A stretch of 64,000 nt of DNA from JAYPWI01 sp964629575 (GTDB lineage: Bacteria > Actinomycetota > Acidimicrobiia > Acidimicrobiales > Poriferisodalaceae). The notes beneath the pieces are model-generated. The model had not been told where the DNA came from, did no database searches, and saw only the letters and a list, made by a program, of their open reading frames with translations. Of this stretch, positions 7,705 to 15,241 are shown piece after piece. The stretch lies in NCBI GenBank assembly GCA_964629575.1, contig CAZVUM010000011.1:1-64000 (forward strand), in the 5' to 3' direction. Position 1 is the stretch's first letter. Each line of letters starts with the position of its first letter. Both the position numbers and the translations under genes were made by a program.

Positions 7705-10491
7705 TCATCCGCATCCGCTCGTGGTCCCGCAGGATCGGCAGCTGTAACAGGCTCCCGCCCGGATCATCTGATCGCCGCACGTGAGGCAGAGCGGCGCGTC
7801 GGATCGAATCGGCGACGTGGCGGGGGGCGCGCCGAGCGCCGAGCTCGGCTCGTTCACCTTGGGATCCGGGACCACCTCGGAGCCGATGCTCGATTCGACG
7901 GCCGCGCTCTCGAAGCCCGGGAGCGGTGGATCGAGGCGCTCGTCGGTGCTGAGAACGCCGAGGGTCGCCCGCTCGTCGGCGGGGAGGTACTCCAGCGCGA
8001 GCCGACGGAAGATGTAATCCACCAAGCTGCTGGCAATGCGCAGCTCGGGGTCGTCTGTGATGCCCGCCGGTTCGAAGCGCACGTTGACGAACGCCTCGAC
8101 GTAGGAACGCAGCGGAACCCCGTACTGCAGCCCGTGGCTCACCGAGATCGCGAACGCATCCATGATGCCGGCGAGCGTGCTGCCCTGTTTGGCCACGGTG
8201 AGGAAGATCTCGCCGGGGTGACCATCGTCGTACTCCCCGACCGTCATGTAGCCGTGGCAGTCCGCGACCCGGAACGAGAACGTGCGGGAGCGGCGCGTGC
8301 GGGGCAACTTCTCCCGCACCGGCGACCGCTGCATCTCCGCGATCGCGTCGTCGACGGCCTGGGCGATCGCGGCATCGCTGGCCCGCTCGGACGCGCGAAC
8401 ATCGGTGTCCTGGCGCGATGTCTGGAGCGGCTGACCCAGCTTGCAGTTGTCGCGGTAGATGGCGACGGCCTTCAGGCCGAGCTTCCACGCCAGCAGGTGC
8501 AGGTCTTCGACCTCTTCGACGCTCGCCTCTTCGGGGAGGTTGATCGTCTTGGAGATGGCGCCGGACACGAAGGGCTGCACGGCGGCCATCATCCGCACGT
8601 GGCCTTCGTGATGGATGACGTTGTCTCCCATCGAACAGGCGAACACGTCGAGGTGCTCGGGCGCCAGCCACGGTGCCGACAGGATCGAGGACGTCGAGAG
8701 CACGTGCTCCTCGATGTCGGCCACCTGCTGGTCGTCGTAGCCGAGCCTGCGCAGCGCCCGGCCGAGCGTCTGGTTGACGATCGTGAGGTCGCCACCGCCG
8801 ACGAGCTTCTTGTGTTTGACCAGACCCAGGTCGGGTTCGATGCCTGTGGTGTCGCAATCCATCATGAACGAGATGGTTCCGGTGGGGGCGATGACCGTGG
8901 CCTGGCTGTTGCGGACGCCGTGCGCTTCGCACCCGCTGACCGCAAGGTCCCATCGATCACGAGCGGCATCGAGCAGCTCTGCCGGCGCCGCTGAGTCCAC
9001 GTGGCGCAGGGCGTCGCGATGACGGCGCAGCACGTCCTGCATCGGCTCGCGGTTGTCGGCGTATCCCTCGAAGGGGGCGATGCGTGCCGCGAGATCGGCC
9101 GAGGTCGCATAGGCCTCACCGCCCATCAAGGCGGTCACCGCACCTGCCCAACCGCGGCCCTGCGGGGAGTCGTAGGCGACGCCGAGCGCCATCAGCAGGG
9201 CGCCGAGGTTGGTGAAGCCGAGACCGAGCTGGCGGAAACGTCGCGACGTGTCGCCGATCGCCTCGGTCGGGTAGTCGGCCCGGCCAACGAGGATGTCCTG
9301 GGCGGTGAAGAGCACCCGCACGGCGTGGCGGAATCCCTCGATGTCGAAACGATCCTCGTCGTCGAGGAAACCCAACAGGTTGATGCTCGCAAGATTGCAG
9401 GCCGAGTTGTCGAGATGGACGTACTCGCTGCAGGGGTTGCTCGCGTTGATGGGACCCGTGTTCGGCGCCGTGTGCCAGCGGTTGATCGTGGTGCTGAACT
9501 GCACGCCAGGATCGGCGCACTCCCACGCGGCCTCCGCGATCTGGCTGAAGATGTCGCGGGCCGCTGGTCGAGCCAGGACCTCACCGGTCGTGCGGGCCAC
9601 CAGTTCCCATGTCTCGTCTGCCTCGACCGCTGCCATGAAGGCGTCGCTCAGACGGACGGAGTTGTTGGCGTTCTGGTACTGGATCGAGTGGGCGTCGGCC
9701 CCGTCGAGGTCCATGTCGAACCCGGCGTCGGCGAGGACTCGAGCCTTGCGTTCCTCGACGGCCTTGCACCAGATGAAGTGCTCGAGATCGGGGTGATCGT
9801 CGTCGAGCAGGACCATCTTGGCGGCCCGACGGGTCTTGCCTCCGCTCTTGATGGTGCCCGCGGATGCATCGGCGCCTCGCATGAAGCTCACCGGACCGCT
9901 CGCTTCGCCGCCGCCGCGCAACAGTTCCTGGCTCCCGCGGATGCGCGACAGGTTGACGCCGGCTCCGGAGCCGCCCTTGAAGATCCGTCCCTCTTCGACG
10001 TACCACCGCAGGATGGACTCCATCTCGTCCTCGACCGACAAGATGAAGCACGCAGAGGCTTGCTGGGGAACCCCGGGTACGCCGATGTTGAACCACACGG
10101 GACTGTTGAAGGCAGCCCGTTGATGGAGGAGCAACCAGGTGAGCTCCGCCTCGAAGGTGTCGGCCTCGGCCCGGTCGGCGAAGTAGCCGTCCGCCTCGCC
10201 CCACGCGCGGATCGTGCCGGCCACCCGGTCGAGAACCTGGCGCAGGGACGACTCCCGACCTGCGGTGCCGACGGTTCCGCGGAAGTACTTCTGGGTGACG
10301 ATGTTGGAGGCGGTGACGCTCCAGGTGGTCGGGAACTCCACGCCGATCTGCTCGAAGGCGACGGTTCCGTCGACGAAGTTGGTCAGCCGGGCATCGCGGC
10401 GTTCCCAGGGCACCGACTCGAGAGGGTCGGAGTCCGGCGACGTGAAGTGCCGCCTCACGCCGGCGGCTGTGGAGTCTGATGCGAGGGACAT
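7705..10491 (-). CDS. nrdJ: adenosylcobalamin-dependent ribonucleotide reductase (class II)
   Basis: A 928-residue class II enzyme that reduces ribonucleotides using an adenosylcobalamin-derived thiyl radical, independent of oxygen. Signatures in order: NSPVWFNIG (about residue 130), CFILSVEDEMESI, the substrate-site segment GGSGAGVNLSRIRGS, NPCSEYVHLDNSACNLASINL around residue 350 (active-site cysteine and Asn/Cys/Glu region), and PTGTISFMMDCDTTGIEPD. The C-terminal end, CLTCGDQMIRAGACYSCRSCG, is a zinc-ribbon-like Cys-rich tail carrying the dithiol that re-reduces the active site. The start ATG at 10491 gives MSLASDSTA. No class I nrdAB genes are in the window. The upstream intergenic region contains DnaA-box-like sites and is described separately. 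Confidence 0.96.
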   Translation of the reverse strand: MSLASDSTAAGVRRHFTSPDSDPLESVPWERRDARLTNFVDGTVAFEQIGVEFPTTWSVTASNIVTQKYFRGTVGTAGRESSLRQVLDRVAGTIRAWGEADGYFADRAEADTFEAELTWLLLHQRAAFNSPVWFNIGVPGVPQQASACFILSVEDEMESILRWYVEEGRIFKGGSGAGVNLSRIRGSQELLRGGGEASGPVSFMRGADASAGTIKSGGKTRRAAKMVLLDDDHPDLEHFIWCKAVEERKARVLADAGFDMDLDGADAHSIQYQNANNSVRLSDAFMAAVEADETWELVARTTGEVLARPAARDIFSQIAEAAWECADPGVQFSTTINRWHTAPNTGPINASNPCSEYVHLDNSACNLASINLLGFLDDEDRFDIEGFRHAVRVLFTAQDILVGRADYPTEAIGDTSRRFRQLGLGFTNLGALLMALGVAYDSPQGRGWAGAVTALMGGEAYATSADLAARIAPFEGYADNREPMQDVLRRHRDALRHVDSAAPAELLDAARDRWDLAVSGCEAHGVRNSQATVIAPTGTISFMMDCDTTGIEPDLGLVKHKKLVGGGDLTIVNQTLGRALRRLGYDDQQVADIEEHVLSTSSILSAPWLAPEHLDVFACSMGDNVIHHEGHVRMMAAVQPFVSGAISKTINLPEEASVEEVEDLHLLAWKLGLKAVAIYRDNCKLGQPLQTSRQDTDVRASERASDAAIAQAVDDAIAEMQRSPVREKLPRTRRSRTFSFRVADCHGYMTVGEYDDGHPGEIFLTVAKQGSTLAGIMDAFAISVSHGLQYGVPLRSYVEAFVNVRFEPAGITDDPELRIASSLVDYIFRRLALEYLPADERATLGVLSTDERLDPPLPGFESAAVESSIGSEVVPDPKVNEPSSALGAPPATSPIRSDAPLCLTCGDQMIRAGACYSCRSCGTTSGCG

Positions 10492-11048
10492 CTAGGTAGA
10501 CCTCAGTCGAAAATGGCGGAGGCGCACCGGGCGCCTGTGTCGGATGAAAAGAGCGGCGGGTCGGGTGCCGATCAGGTGGGTGTGGCCCAGCTCCGCCCTG
10601 ACCTCGAAGCGCAAGTCGCCAACGTGGTACCGCCCTCTCGGTGCCCCGGAGGGCTCGTCGATTCGTGTCACACGCCGTCCGCCTGTCGGTTTCCCGACCC
10701 GCCGCAGCCGGCAACCTAGGAACGATCGCCTGTGGAGAGATAGAGGTAAATCCCAGAAATTCTGTGGGTAAGGCTGGGGACGACTCGCGTCGCGAACCGC
10801 CTCGTCGGCCTCGAACCGCGGGCGGTGGTCGACGACTTGACAGATCGCTTGTCCACAGTGCGGTGGACAACTCGTGGGCTTCATCGCGGCCAACCCTCTG
10901 ACCAGGGAATTCTACCGGATCGCTCGCCGAATCGAACCGTCGAGTTGTCCACAACGCAACGCCGATGGGGCGGAGAAGTTTCCACAGTCATCCCCAGGGG
11001 GTGTGGAGAACCACCCTCAGCGAGGTTGGGATTTGGCATGCTCCGTGA
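10492..11048. promoter_or_regulatory. 557-bp divergent intergenic region with a cluster of DnaA-box-like sites
   Basis: The region separates nrdJ (minus) from the RibD-type gene (plus). Two perfect copies of TTGTCCACA, the high-GC actinobacterial DnaA box, lie at 10849-10857 and 10945-10953. One-mismatch copies in the opposite orientation are at 10862-10870 (GGTGGACAA) and 11002-11010 (TGTGGAGAA). Weaker ones are at 10731-10739, 10763-10771 and 10978-10986. The copies at 10849 and 10862 form an inverted pair. The rest holds an open frame on the minus strand (10492-10893) that I do not accept as a gene, and no recognisable B12 riboswitch or NrdR box. Confidence 0.55.
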
Positions 11049-11798
11049 ATGCATCGCGTGCTTCCCGCCCCCATCGTCGAGGTCGACGCCGACGAGGCCT
11101 ACCGCGCCGAACGACCCGTGAGGAGCGGTCGCCCGTGGGTTCTGGCGAACATGATCTCCACCTTCGACGGAGCGATCGAGGTGGACGGCGTGTCCGGGCC
11201 GCTCGGAAGTGCGGGAGACAAGGAGGTGTTCGGCGCGATCCGCAGCGTCGCCGATGTGATCCTGGTCGGCGCGGCGACGGTGGTCGCCGAGGAATACAGC
11301 GCCCCGTCGACGAGCGTGAGCACGCGGGCGCGACGCCTGGCCCAGGGCGCATGGCCGGTCGCTCGAGTCGCAGTGGTGAGCGCGAGCCTGACCTTCGACC
11401 TCGGGCTGCCGCTGTTCGACCGGCCAGACCAGCGCCCCATCGTGCTGACGACCGAGAACGCCGACCCCGACCGGGTCGCCGAAGTACAGGAGCGGGCCGA
11501 CGTGGTGCGCGCCGGCACCGAGAGGGTGAACCTGGGTGCGGCGCTCGCCCAGCTCGGGAACCTCGGGGCTCGGGTCGTGCTGAGCGAAGGCGGCCCCCGG
11601 CTCAATGGCCAGCTGCTGGCTGGCGATCTCATCGACGAGTTCTGCCTGAGCGTGGCCCCCGTGGGCGTCGCCGGGGACTCGAGCCGGATCGCTCGCGGCA
11701 CATCGGCGGTAGAGCCCCACGAGTTCGACCTGGTTCAGGTCCTCACGGAGGACCACTACCTCTTCCTGCGCTACCTCCGCCGCGGCCGCCTCGGTTGA
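11049..11798 (+). CDS. RibD C-terminal-domain reductase (pyrimidine reductase family)
   Basis: A 249-residue protein made of a single RibD_C/dihydrofolate-reductase-like domain, without the deaminase half of RibD. The N-terminal core RPWVLANMISTFDGAIEVDGVSG matches the NADPH-dependent pyrimidine reductase fold, followed by DVILVGAATVVAEEY and VVLSEGGPRLNGQLLAGDLIDEFCLSVAP, the family's glycine-rich GGP motif. Free-standing members are common in actinobacteria; some act in riboflavin or deazaflavin-type pathways and others are uncharacterised, so the reaction is not certain. It starts at ATG 11049 and converges on the LysM gene. Confidence 0.85.
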   Translation: MHRVLPAPIVEVDADEAYRAERPVRSGRPWVLANMISTFDGAIEVDGVSGPLGSAGDKEVFGAIRSVADVILVGAATVVAEEYSAPSTSVSTRARRLAQGAWPVARVAVVSASLTFDLGLPLFDRPDQRPIVLTTENADPDRVAEVQERADVVRAGTERVNLGAALAQLGNLGARVVLSEGGPRLNGQLLAGDLIDEFCLSVAPVGVAGDSSRIARGTSAVEPHEFDLVQVLTEDHYLFLRYLRRGRLG

Positions 11799-11824
11799 GG
11801 CGCCATCCCCGCGATCGGGCGCTG

Positions 11825-12235
11825 TCACGGCAGGCGCACGGCTTGTCCGACCTGGAGCGCTGCGCCACCGTTGAGCTCGGAGAGACGCTGCACCAGCGGT
11901 CGCACGTCGCCGGTGGGTTGCAGTGCGCGGGCGATCGACCACAGGGTGTCCCCGGCCTGCACCACCATCGTTGCTCCGAGGGGGGCCGCTGTCTCGAGAC
12001 CCGAGGCCGTCTCCACCACGGAGGGGGAGCTCGTGGGTACCGAGGGGACCACCGCAGCAACGATCGAGCCGGCCGCGGCGATGCCGCCCACGCAGAGGCC
12101 AGCCGCGAGGACCCCTGCGATGAGCCGCCGGCGCAGGTAGGCGGCGCTGCTCACATGCGGGGGCTCGAGGACCCGCAGCCGTGGGCGGACGTCTCTCGAG
12201 GGTGATTGGCTGGTGGGGGCGAGTACTGCGACCAT
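11825..12235 (-). CDS. LysM-domain membrane protein divergent from lexA (ChiZ/YneA-like)
   Basis: A 136-residue protein with a basic cytoplasmic N-terminus, one membrane segment (AGVLAAGLCVGGIAAAGSIVAAVV, about residues 40-63) and a C-terminal LysM module (VVQAGDTLWSIARALQP ... LSELNGGAALQVGQAVRLP). This layout and the position head-to-head with lexA match mycobacterial Rv2719c (ChiZ) and resemble Bacillus YneA, SOS-induced proteins that delay division during DNA damage. The role here is inferred from this synteny. Five SOS boxes lie in the shared upstream region, so LexA control is likely. The start is ATG at 12235. No hydrolase motif is visible. Confidence 0.82.
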   Translation of the reverse strand: MVAVLAPTSQSPSRDVRPRLRVLEPPHVSSAAYLRRRLIAGVLAAGLCVGGIAAAGSIVAAVVPSVPTSSPSVVETASGLETAAPLGATMVVQAGDTLWSIARALQPTGDVRPLVQRLSELNGGAALQVGQAVRLP

Positions 12236-12355
12236 GCGTGGCTCCTCTTTCGTGCGGGGCTTGGCTTTCCTGCGGGGAGTGGGTTCGGGGCGAGCTGAGA
12301 TCAGTGTGCGCGCGGGGTGGGACAGCCAACGGCGACCCAGCTCCCCACCTGGACA

Positions 12356-12481
12356 GAACACTTGTTCTCGGAACGCATGTTCGCCAGGACACCAGAACAC
12401 TCGTTCGGAGTCAAGACGAAAATCGAACAGATGTTTGTCGCTCGGCGATTCGGCTGATACCTTGCGACAGAACACCTGTTC
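12356..12481. promoter_or_regulatory. array of five LexA-binding SOS boxes between the LysM gene and lexA
   Basis: Five copies of the GAAC-N4-GTTC type occur in 126 bp: GAACACTTGTTC (12356-12367), GAACGCATGTTC (12371-12382), GAACACTCGTTC (12395-12406), GAACAGATGTTT (12425-12436, one mismatch) and GAACACCTGTTC (12470-12481). These match the known actinobacterial LexA operator. The last lies 22 bp before the lexA start codon, and the first lies 120 bp before the LysM gene start. A possible lexA -10 element (TGATAC, 12455-12460) sits between boxes four and five. Confidence 0.9.
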
Positions 12482-12503
12482 CCTCGCCTCAGAGGAGTCC
12501 CCC

Positions 12504-13190
12504 ATGGCACAGACCCCGACCTCAGGCCGCACGGCCGGCACAGCCAACACGGCCGCACACGATCACGTATTGACCGATCGCCAGCGGGCGATCCTCGAAT
12601 ACCTCGAGGCCACGATGCGCGAGCGCGGCTATCCGCCCTCGGTCCGCGAGATCGGAGCTGCGGTGGGTCTCAACTCCCCGAGCACCGTGCACAGCCACCT
12701 GGCCCAACTCGAGGCCGCGGGCTACCTGCGACGCGACCCCACCAAGCCGCGGGCCATCGAGGTGTGCTTCGATGCATCCAGCGGCACGATCGCCGAACGT
12801 CGCCCCACCCGACACGTTCCGCTGGTGGGCGATGTCGCAGCGGGCACCGACGTGCTGGCCCAGGAGAACGTCGAAGAGCTCATGCCGGTCCCCGAGGACT
12901 TCACCGGTGACGGCGAGTTGTTCATGCTGAGAGTCCGTGGCGATTCGATGATCGAAGCGGGAATCCTGGACGGCGACTTCGTCGTGGTGCGCCGCCAAGA
13001 CATCGCCGCAAACGGGGACATCGTGGTGGCGGGGATCCCGGGTGATGAGGCCACCGTCAAGACCTTCACCCGCCAGGGCGACACGATCACCCTGCTCCCT
13101 GCCAACGAGAGCCTGGAGCCGATGCCGTTCCCCGCAGCTGAGGTCTCGGTGTTCGGCAAGGTTGTGACGGTGCTGCGCCGCCTCACCTAG
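12504..13190 (+). CDS. lexA: LexA, SOS-response repressor
   Basis: A 228-residue LexA. The N-terminal winged helix (LTDRQRAILEYLEATMRERGYPPSVREIGAAVGL, then SPSTVHSHLAQLEAAGYLRRDPTKPRAIEV) binds the SOS box. The C-terminal S24 peptidase domain shows the Ala-Gly cleavage site in VPLVGDVAAGTDVL, the nucleophile Ser in RVRGDSMIEAGI, and the general-base Lys in DEATVKTFTR. RecA-stimulated self-cleavage would derepress the regulon. ATG at 12504 is chosen because AGAGGAG lies seven bases upstream and the domain begins just after. Five SOS boxes upstream indicate strong autoregulation shared with the divergent LysM gene. Confidence 0.96.
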   Translation: MAQTPTSGRTAGTANTAAHDHVLTDRQRAILEYLEATMRERGYPPSVREIGAAVGLNSPSTVHSHLAQLEAAGYLRRDPTKPRAIEVCFDASSGTIAERRPTRHVPLVGDVAAGTDVLAQENVEELMPVPEDFTGDGELFMLRVRGDSMIEAGILDGDFVVVRRQDIAANGDIVVAGIPGDEATVKTFTRQGDTITLLPANESLEPMPFPAAEVSVFGKVVTVLRRLT

Positions 13191-13238
13191 GCCGCGTTTC
13201 TGTGCCGGGGCGGTGGCCCATGTGGTCAACTACGAGAC

Positions 13239-14042
13239 GTGTTCACTCCACAGCCCCAACCCGAAGACCATCATCACGGCGCCGATGCGATCTGGATTCC
13301 GGTCCGCTCGGGGACGATTTTCGTCGAGCCAGGAGCCGGCCTCGTGGCGGGGCAGCAGCCGGGCGCCGGTGACGGGGACCATCTGTTTCTCGGGGTGCTG
13401 GGCGACACCCCGGTCTGGGCCGTCGACATGCACGACAGCTCCGAGGAGGGCGATCTCGAGCCGGTCCACCTCCGCAAGCTCTATGGACGGATCCCCGACC
13501 AGGAGTGGGTGATCGCCGGCCGAGCCGAGCAGATCGTCAACTACGAACGCACCCACCGCTTCTGTGGGCGCTGTGGAACCCCCACCGAGACCAACAGCTC
13601 GGACCGGGGTCGGGTGTGTCCCGAGTGTCACCACATGGCGTTCCCCCGGCTGTCGCCCGCGATGATCGTGCTGGTCGAGCGCGGCGACCAGGCACTTCTC
13701 GCCTGGGGGAGGCAGTTCCCTGGGCGCTTCTTCTCCACCCTCGCCGGATTCGTCGAGCCGGGTGAGAGCCTCGAGCAGGCTGTCGAGCGCGAGGTCATGG
13801 AAGAGGTCGGCGTCGAGGTCACCAACATTCGGTACTTCGGCTCTCAACCATGGCCGTTCCCTCATTCGCTCATGTGCGGGTTCCAATGCGACTGGAAGTC
13901 CGGCGAGATCGTGATCCAGGAAGAGGAGATCGTCGAGGCCGGGTGGTTCGACGCGGATGATCTGCCTCCCACCCCCGTCGGTGGGATGAGTATCGCCGGC
14001 TGGCTCATTCAGGACTGGTTGGCGAGGCGGGGCGTCGCATGA
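13239..14042 (+). CDS. nudC: NAD(+) diphosphatase / NAD-capped RNA hydrolase
   Basis: A 267-residue NudC-type Nudix hydrolase. The zinc ribbon is seen as RFCGRCGTPT and VCPECHHMAFPR. The Nudix box GFVEPGESLEQAVEREVMEE (catalytic Glu residues) starts near residue 175, and it is followed by the NudC-specific SQPWPFPHSLM motif. The family cleaves NADH/NAD and removes NAD caps from RNA. The start is GTG at 13239, 48 bp after the lexA stop. The stop overlaps the start of the Gly-Ser repeat gene by four bases (ATGA), so the two are probably co-translated. Confidence 0.93.
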   Translation: MFTPQPQPEDHHHGADAIWIPVRSGTIFVEPGAGLVAGQQPGAGDGDHLFLGVLGDTPVWAVDMHDSSEEGDLEPVHLRKLYGRIPDQEWVIAGRAEQIVNYERTHRFCGRCGTPTETNSSDRGRVCPECHHMAFPRLSPAMIVLVERGDQALLAWGRQFPGRFFSTLAGFVEPGESLEQAVEREVMEEVGVEVTNIRYFGSQPWPFPHSLMCGFQCDWKSGEIVIQEEEIVEAGWFDADDLPPTPVGGMSIAGWLIQDWLARRGVA

Positions 14043-14419
14043 CCTCACCGGAGCGTTCGATGTCGGCCGGTTCGTCCGTCGCGTCGCAGCGCTCCATCGC
14101 GGGCGTCGGGTCGATTCGATCCCTGCTCTCGGTCGGCAGCCGTCGATCGATCGCCTCGGTGGGAAGCATCCTCTCGATCGGCAGCGCGGGCTCTGTGTTG
14201 TCGATCGGGTCGGCCGGCTCGATTCTGTCGATCGGCAGCTCCGGGTCGGTTCTCTCCATCGGCTCGAGTGGCTCGATCCTTTCGATCGGCAGCTCCGGGT
14301 CGATCCTGTCCGTCGGCTCCCGACGCCGGATCGACGAGCGAAGCGATCGCCCGTCTGCGTCCGGCTCAGCGGCCTTTGATGACCAGGCCAAGCGCCACCT
14401 CAGGGCAGTCCGCGGCTGA
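14039..14419 (+). CDS. Gly-Ser-Ile-Leu decapeptide-repeat protein of unknown function
   Basis: A 126-residue protein whose middle (about residues 20-95) is built from near-perfect ten-residue units of the type SILSIGSAG, alternating SILSIGS and SVLSIGS. The ends are polar and basic (RRRIDERSDRPSASG). The alternation of small and branched hydrophobic residues with a fixed period suggests a beta-solenoid or amyloid-like stack rather than a disordered linker. There is no signal peptide. Its ATG overlaps the nudC stop as ATGA, which argues it is translated. The opposite strand is also open (14005-14391), a by-product of the repeat. Function unknown. Confidence 0.7.
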   Translation: MTSPERSMSAGSSVASQRSIAGVGSIRSLLSVGSRRSIASVGSILSIGSAGSVLSIGSAGSILSIGSSGSVLSIGSSGSILSIGSSGSILSVGSRRRIDERSDRPSASGSAAFDDQAKRHLRAVRG

Positions 14420-14437
14420 CCTGATCGTCGCTATGGG

Positions 14438-15241
14438 TCAACCGCGGAGGCGGACCAGTCCCTGCTGAGCCACGGTGGCCACGAGCTCACCGTCGCGGGT
14501 GAACACGTCGCCGGTGGCCAGGCCTCGGGTGCCGATGATCTGGTGCGGCCGGAGGTCGAACAGCAGCCATTCGTCGGCCCGCACGGGCCGATGAAACCAG
14601 ATTGCGTGGTCGAGCGATGCGGACATATACACGTCGTTCCAGTCGCGCTCGCCCCGCTGAGTGGGGTGGGCGGTGATCACCGCGTCCATGGCGTTGGCGT
14701 CTGACATATAGGCGAGCGCTGCCAGGTGATCTTCGGGGTCGTCGCTCAGGGGATCGGTGTAGCGCACCCACAGCCGGTGCCGTGGCGGGTCGACCGATTC
14801 CAGCTCGAGTCGCGAGTCGAGGCCCAGCCCCCATGGCACTCGCTCGAGGTCGTCGGGGGACGCCAGGTCACCGGGGAAGACCGGCGGCGAGACGTCTGGA
14901 CCTTCCTCATCGCGTTGGAACGAGCACGACAGGTTGAGGATCGCTCCCCCACTCTGGCGGGCCACGACCCCTCGGGTGCTGAAGCTGCGACCGTTGCGCA
15001 GCCTGTCCACCTCGTAGCGCACGGGCTCGGTGGGGTCGCCCCCGAGGATGAAGTACGCGTGCAGCGAATGGACGCGGTGTCCTTCGGAGTCGACGGTGTG
15101 CATCGCAGCGCGGAGCGCCTGGGCGATGACGAGGCCCCCGTAGATCCGCCCCCACTCATAGGGCGGGCTCTCACCGACGTAGGTGTCCGCGCCGTGCAGC
15201 TCCAGCGCAAGGATGTCGCTGTACGAGGGCTGGCCGGTCAT
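14438..15241 (-). CDS. tesB: acyl-CoA thioesterase II (TesB family)
   Basis: A 267-residue double-hotdog thioesterase that hydrolyses medium and long acyl-CoA. N-terminal hotdog: RIYGGLVIAQALRAAMHTVDSEGHRVHSLHAYFILGG, the TesB signature with the conserved Gly-Gly and His-Ser. C-terminal hotdog: DWNDVYMSASLDHAIWFHRPVRADEWLLFD, followed by GRTRG-like GTRGLATGDVFTRDGELVATVAQQGLVR, including the catalytic Asp and Gln. Start ATG at 15241 overlaps the TGA of cysS as ATGA, which is why it is preferred over 15253. The pairing with cysS appears to be only an operon arrangement. Confidence 0.93.
   Translation of the reverse strand: MTGQPSYSDILALELHGADTYVGESPPYEWGRIYGGLVIAQALRAAMHTVDSEGHRVHSLHAYFILGGDPTEPVRYEVDRLRNGRSFSTRGVVARQSGGAILNLSCSFQRDEEGPDVSPPVFPGDLASPDDLERVPWGLGLDSRLELESVDPPRHRLWVRYTDPLSDDPEDHLAALAYMSDANAMDAVITAHPTQRGERDWNDVYMSASLDHAIWFHRPVRADEWLLFDLRPHQIIGTRGLATGDVFTRDGELVATVAQQGLVRLRG

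Noticed and set aside
9001..10479. A 492-residue plus-strand frame opposite nrdJ
   Set aside because: Antisense shadow of a fully conserved nrdJ.
10492..10893. A 133-residue minus-strand frame ending just before nrdJ
   Set aside because: It covers the DnaA-box region, has no recognisable domain and a composition like noncoding frames.
10492..11048. oriC, a B12 riboswitch or an NrdR box
   Set aside because: There is no dnaA/dnaN neighbour or AT-rich unwinding segment for an origin, and no B12-box (GACC-type) core or NrdR consensus was found by eye. The DnaA boxes alone are reported.
14005..14391. A minus-strand 128-residue repeat protein opposite the Gly-Ser repeat gene
   Set aside because: It shares the same DNA repeats and has no coupling to a neighbour, whereas the plus-strand frame overlaps nudC as ATGA. 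It cannot be fully excluded.
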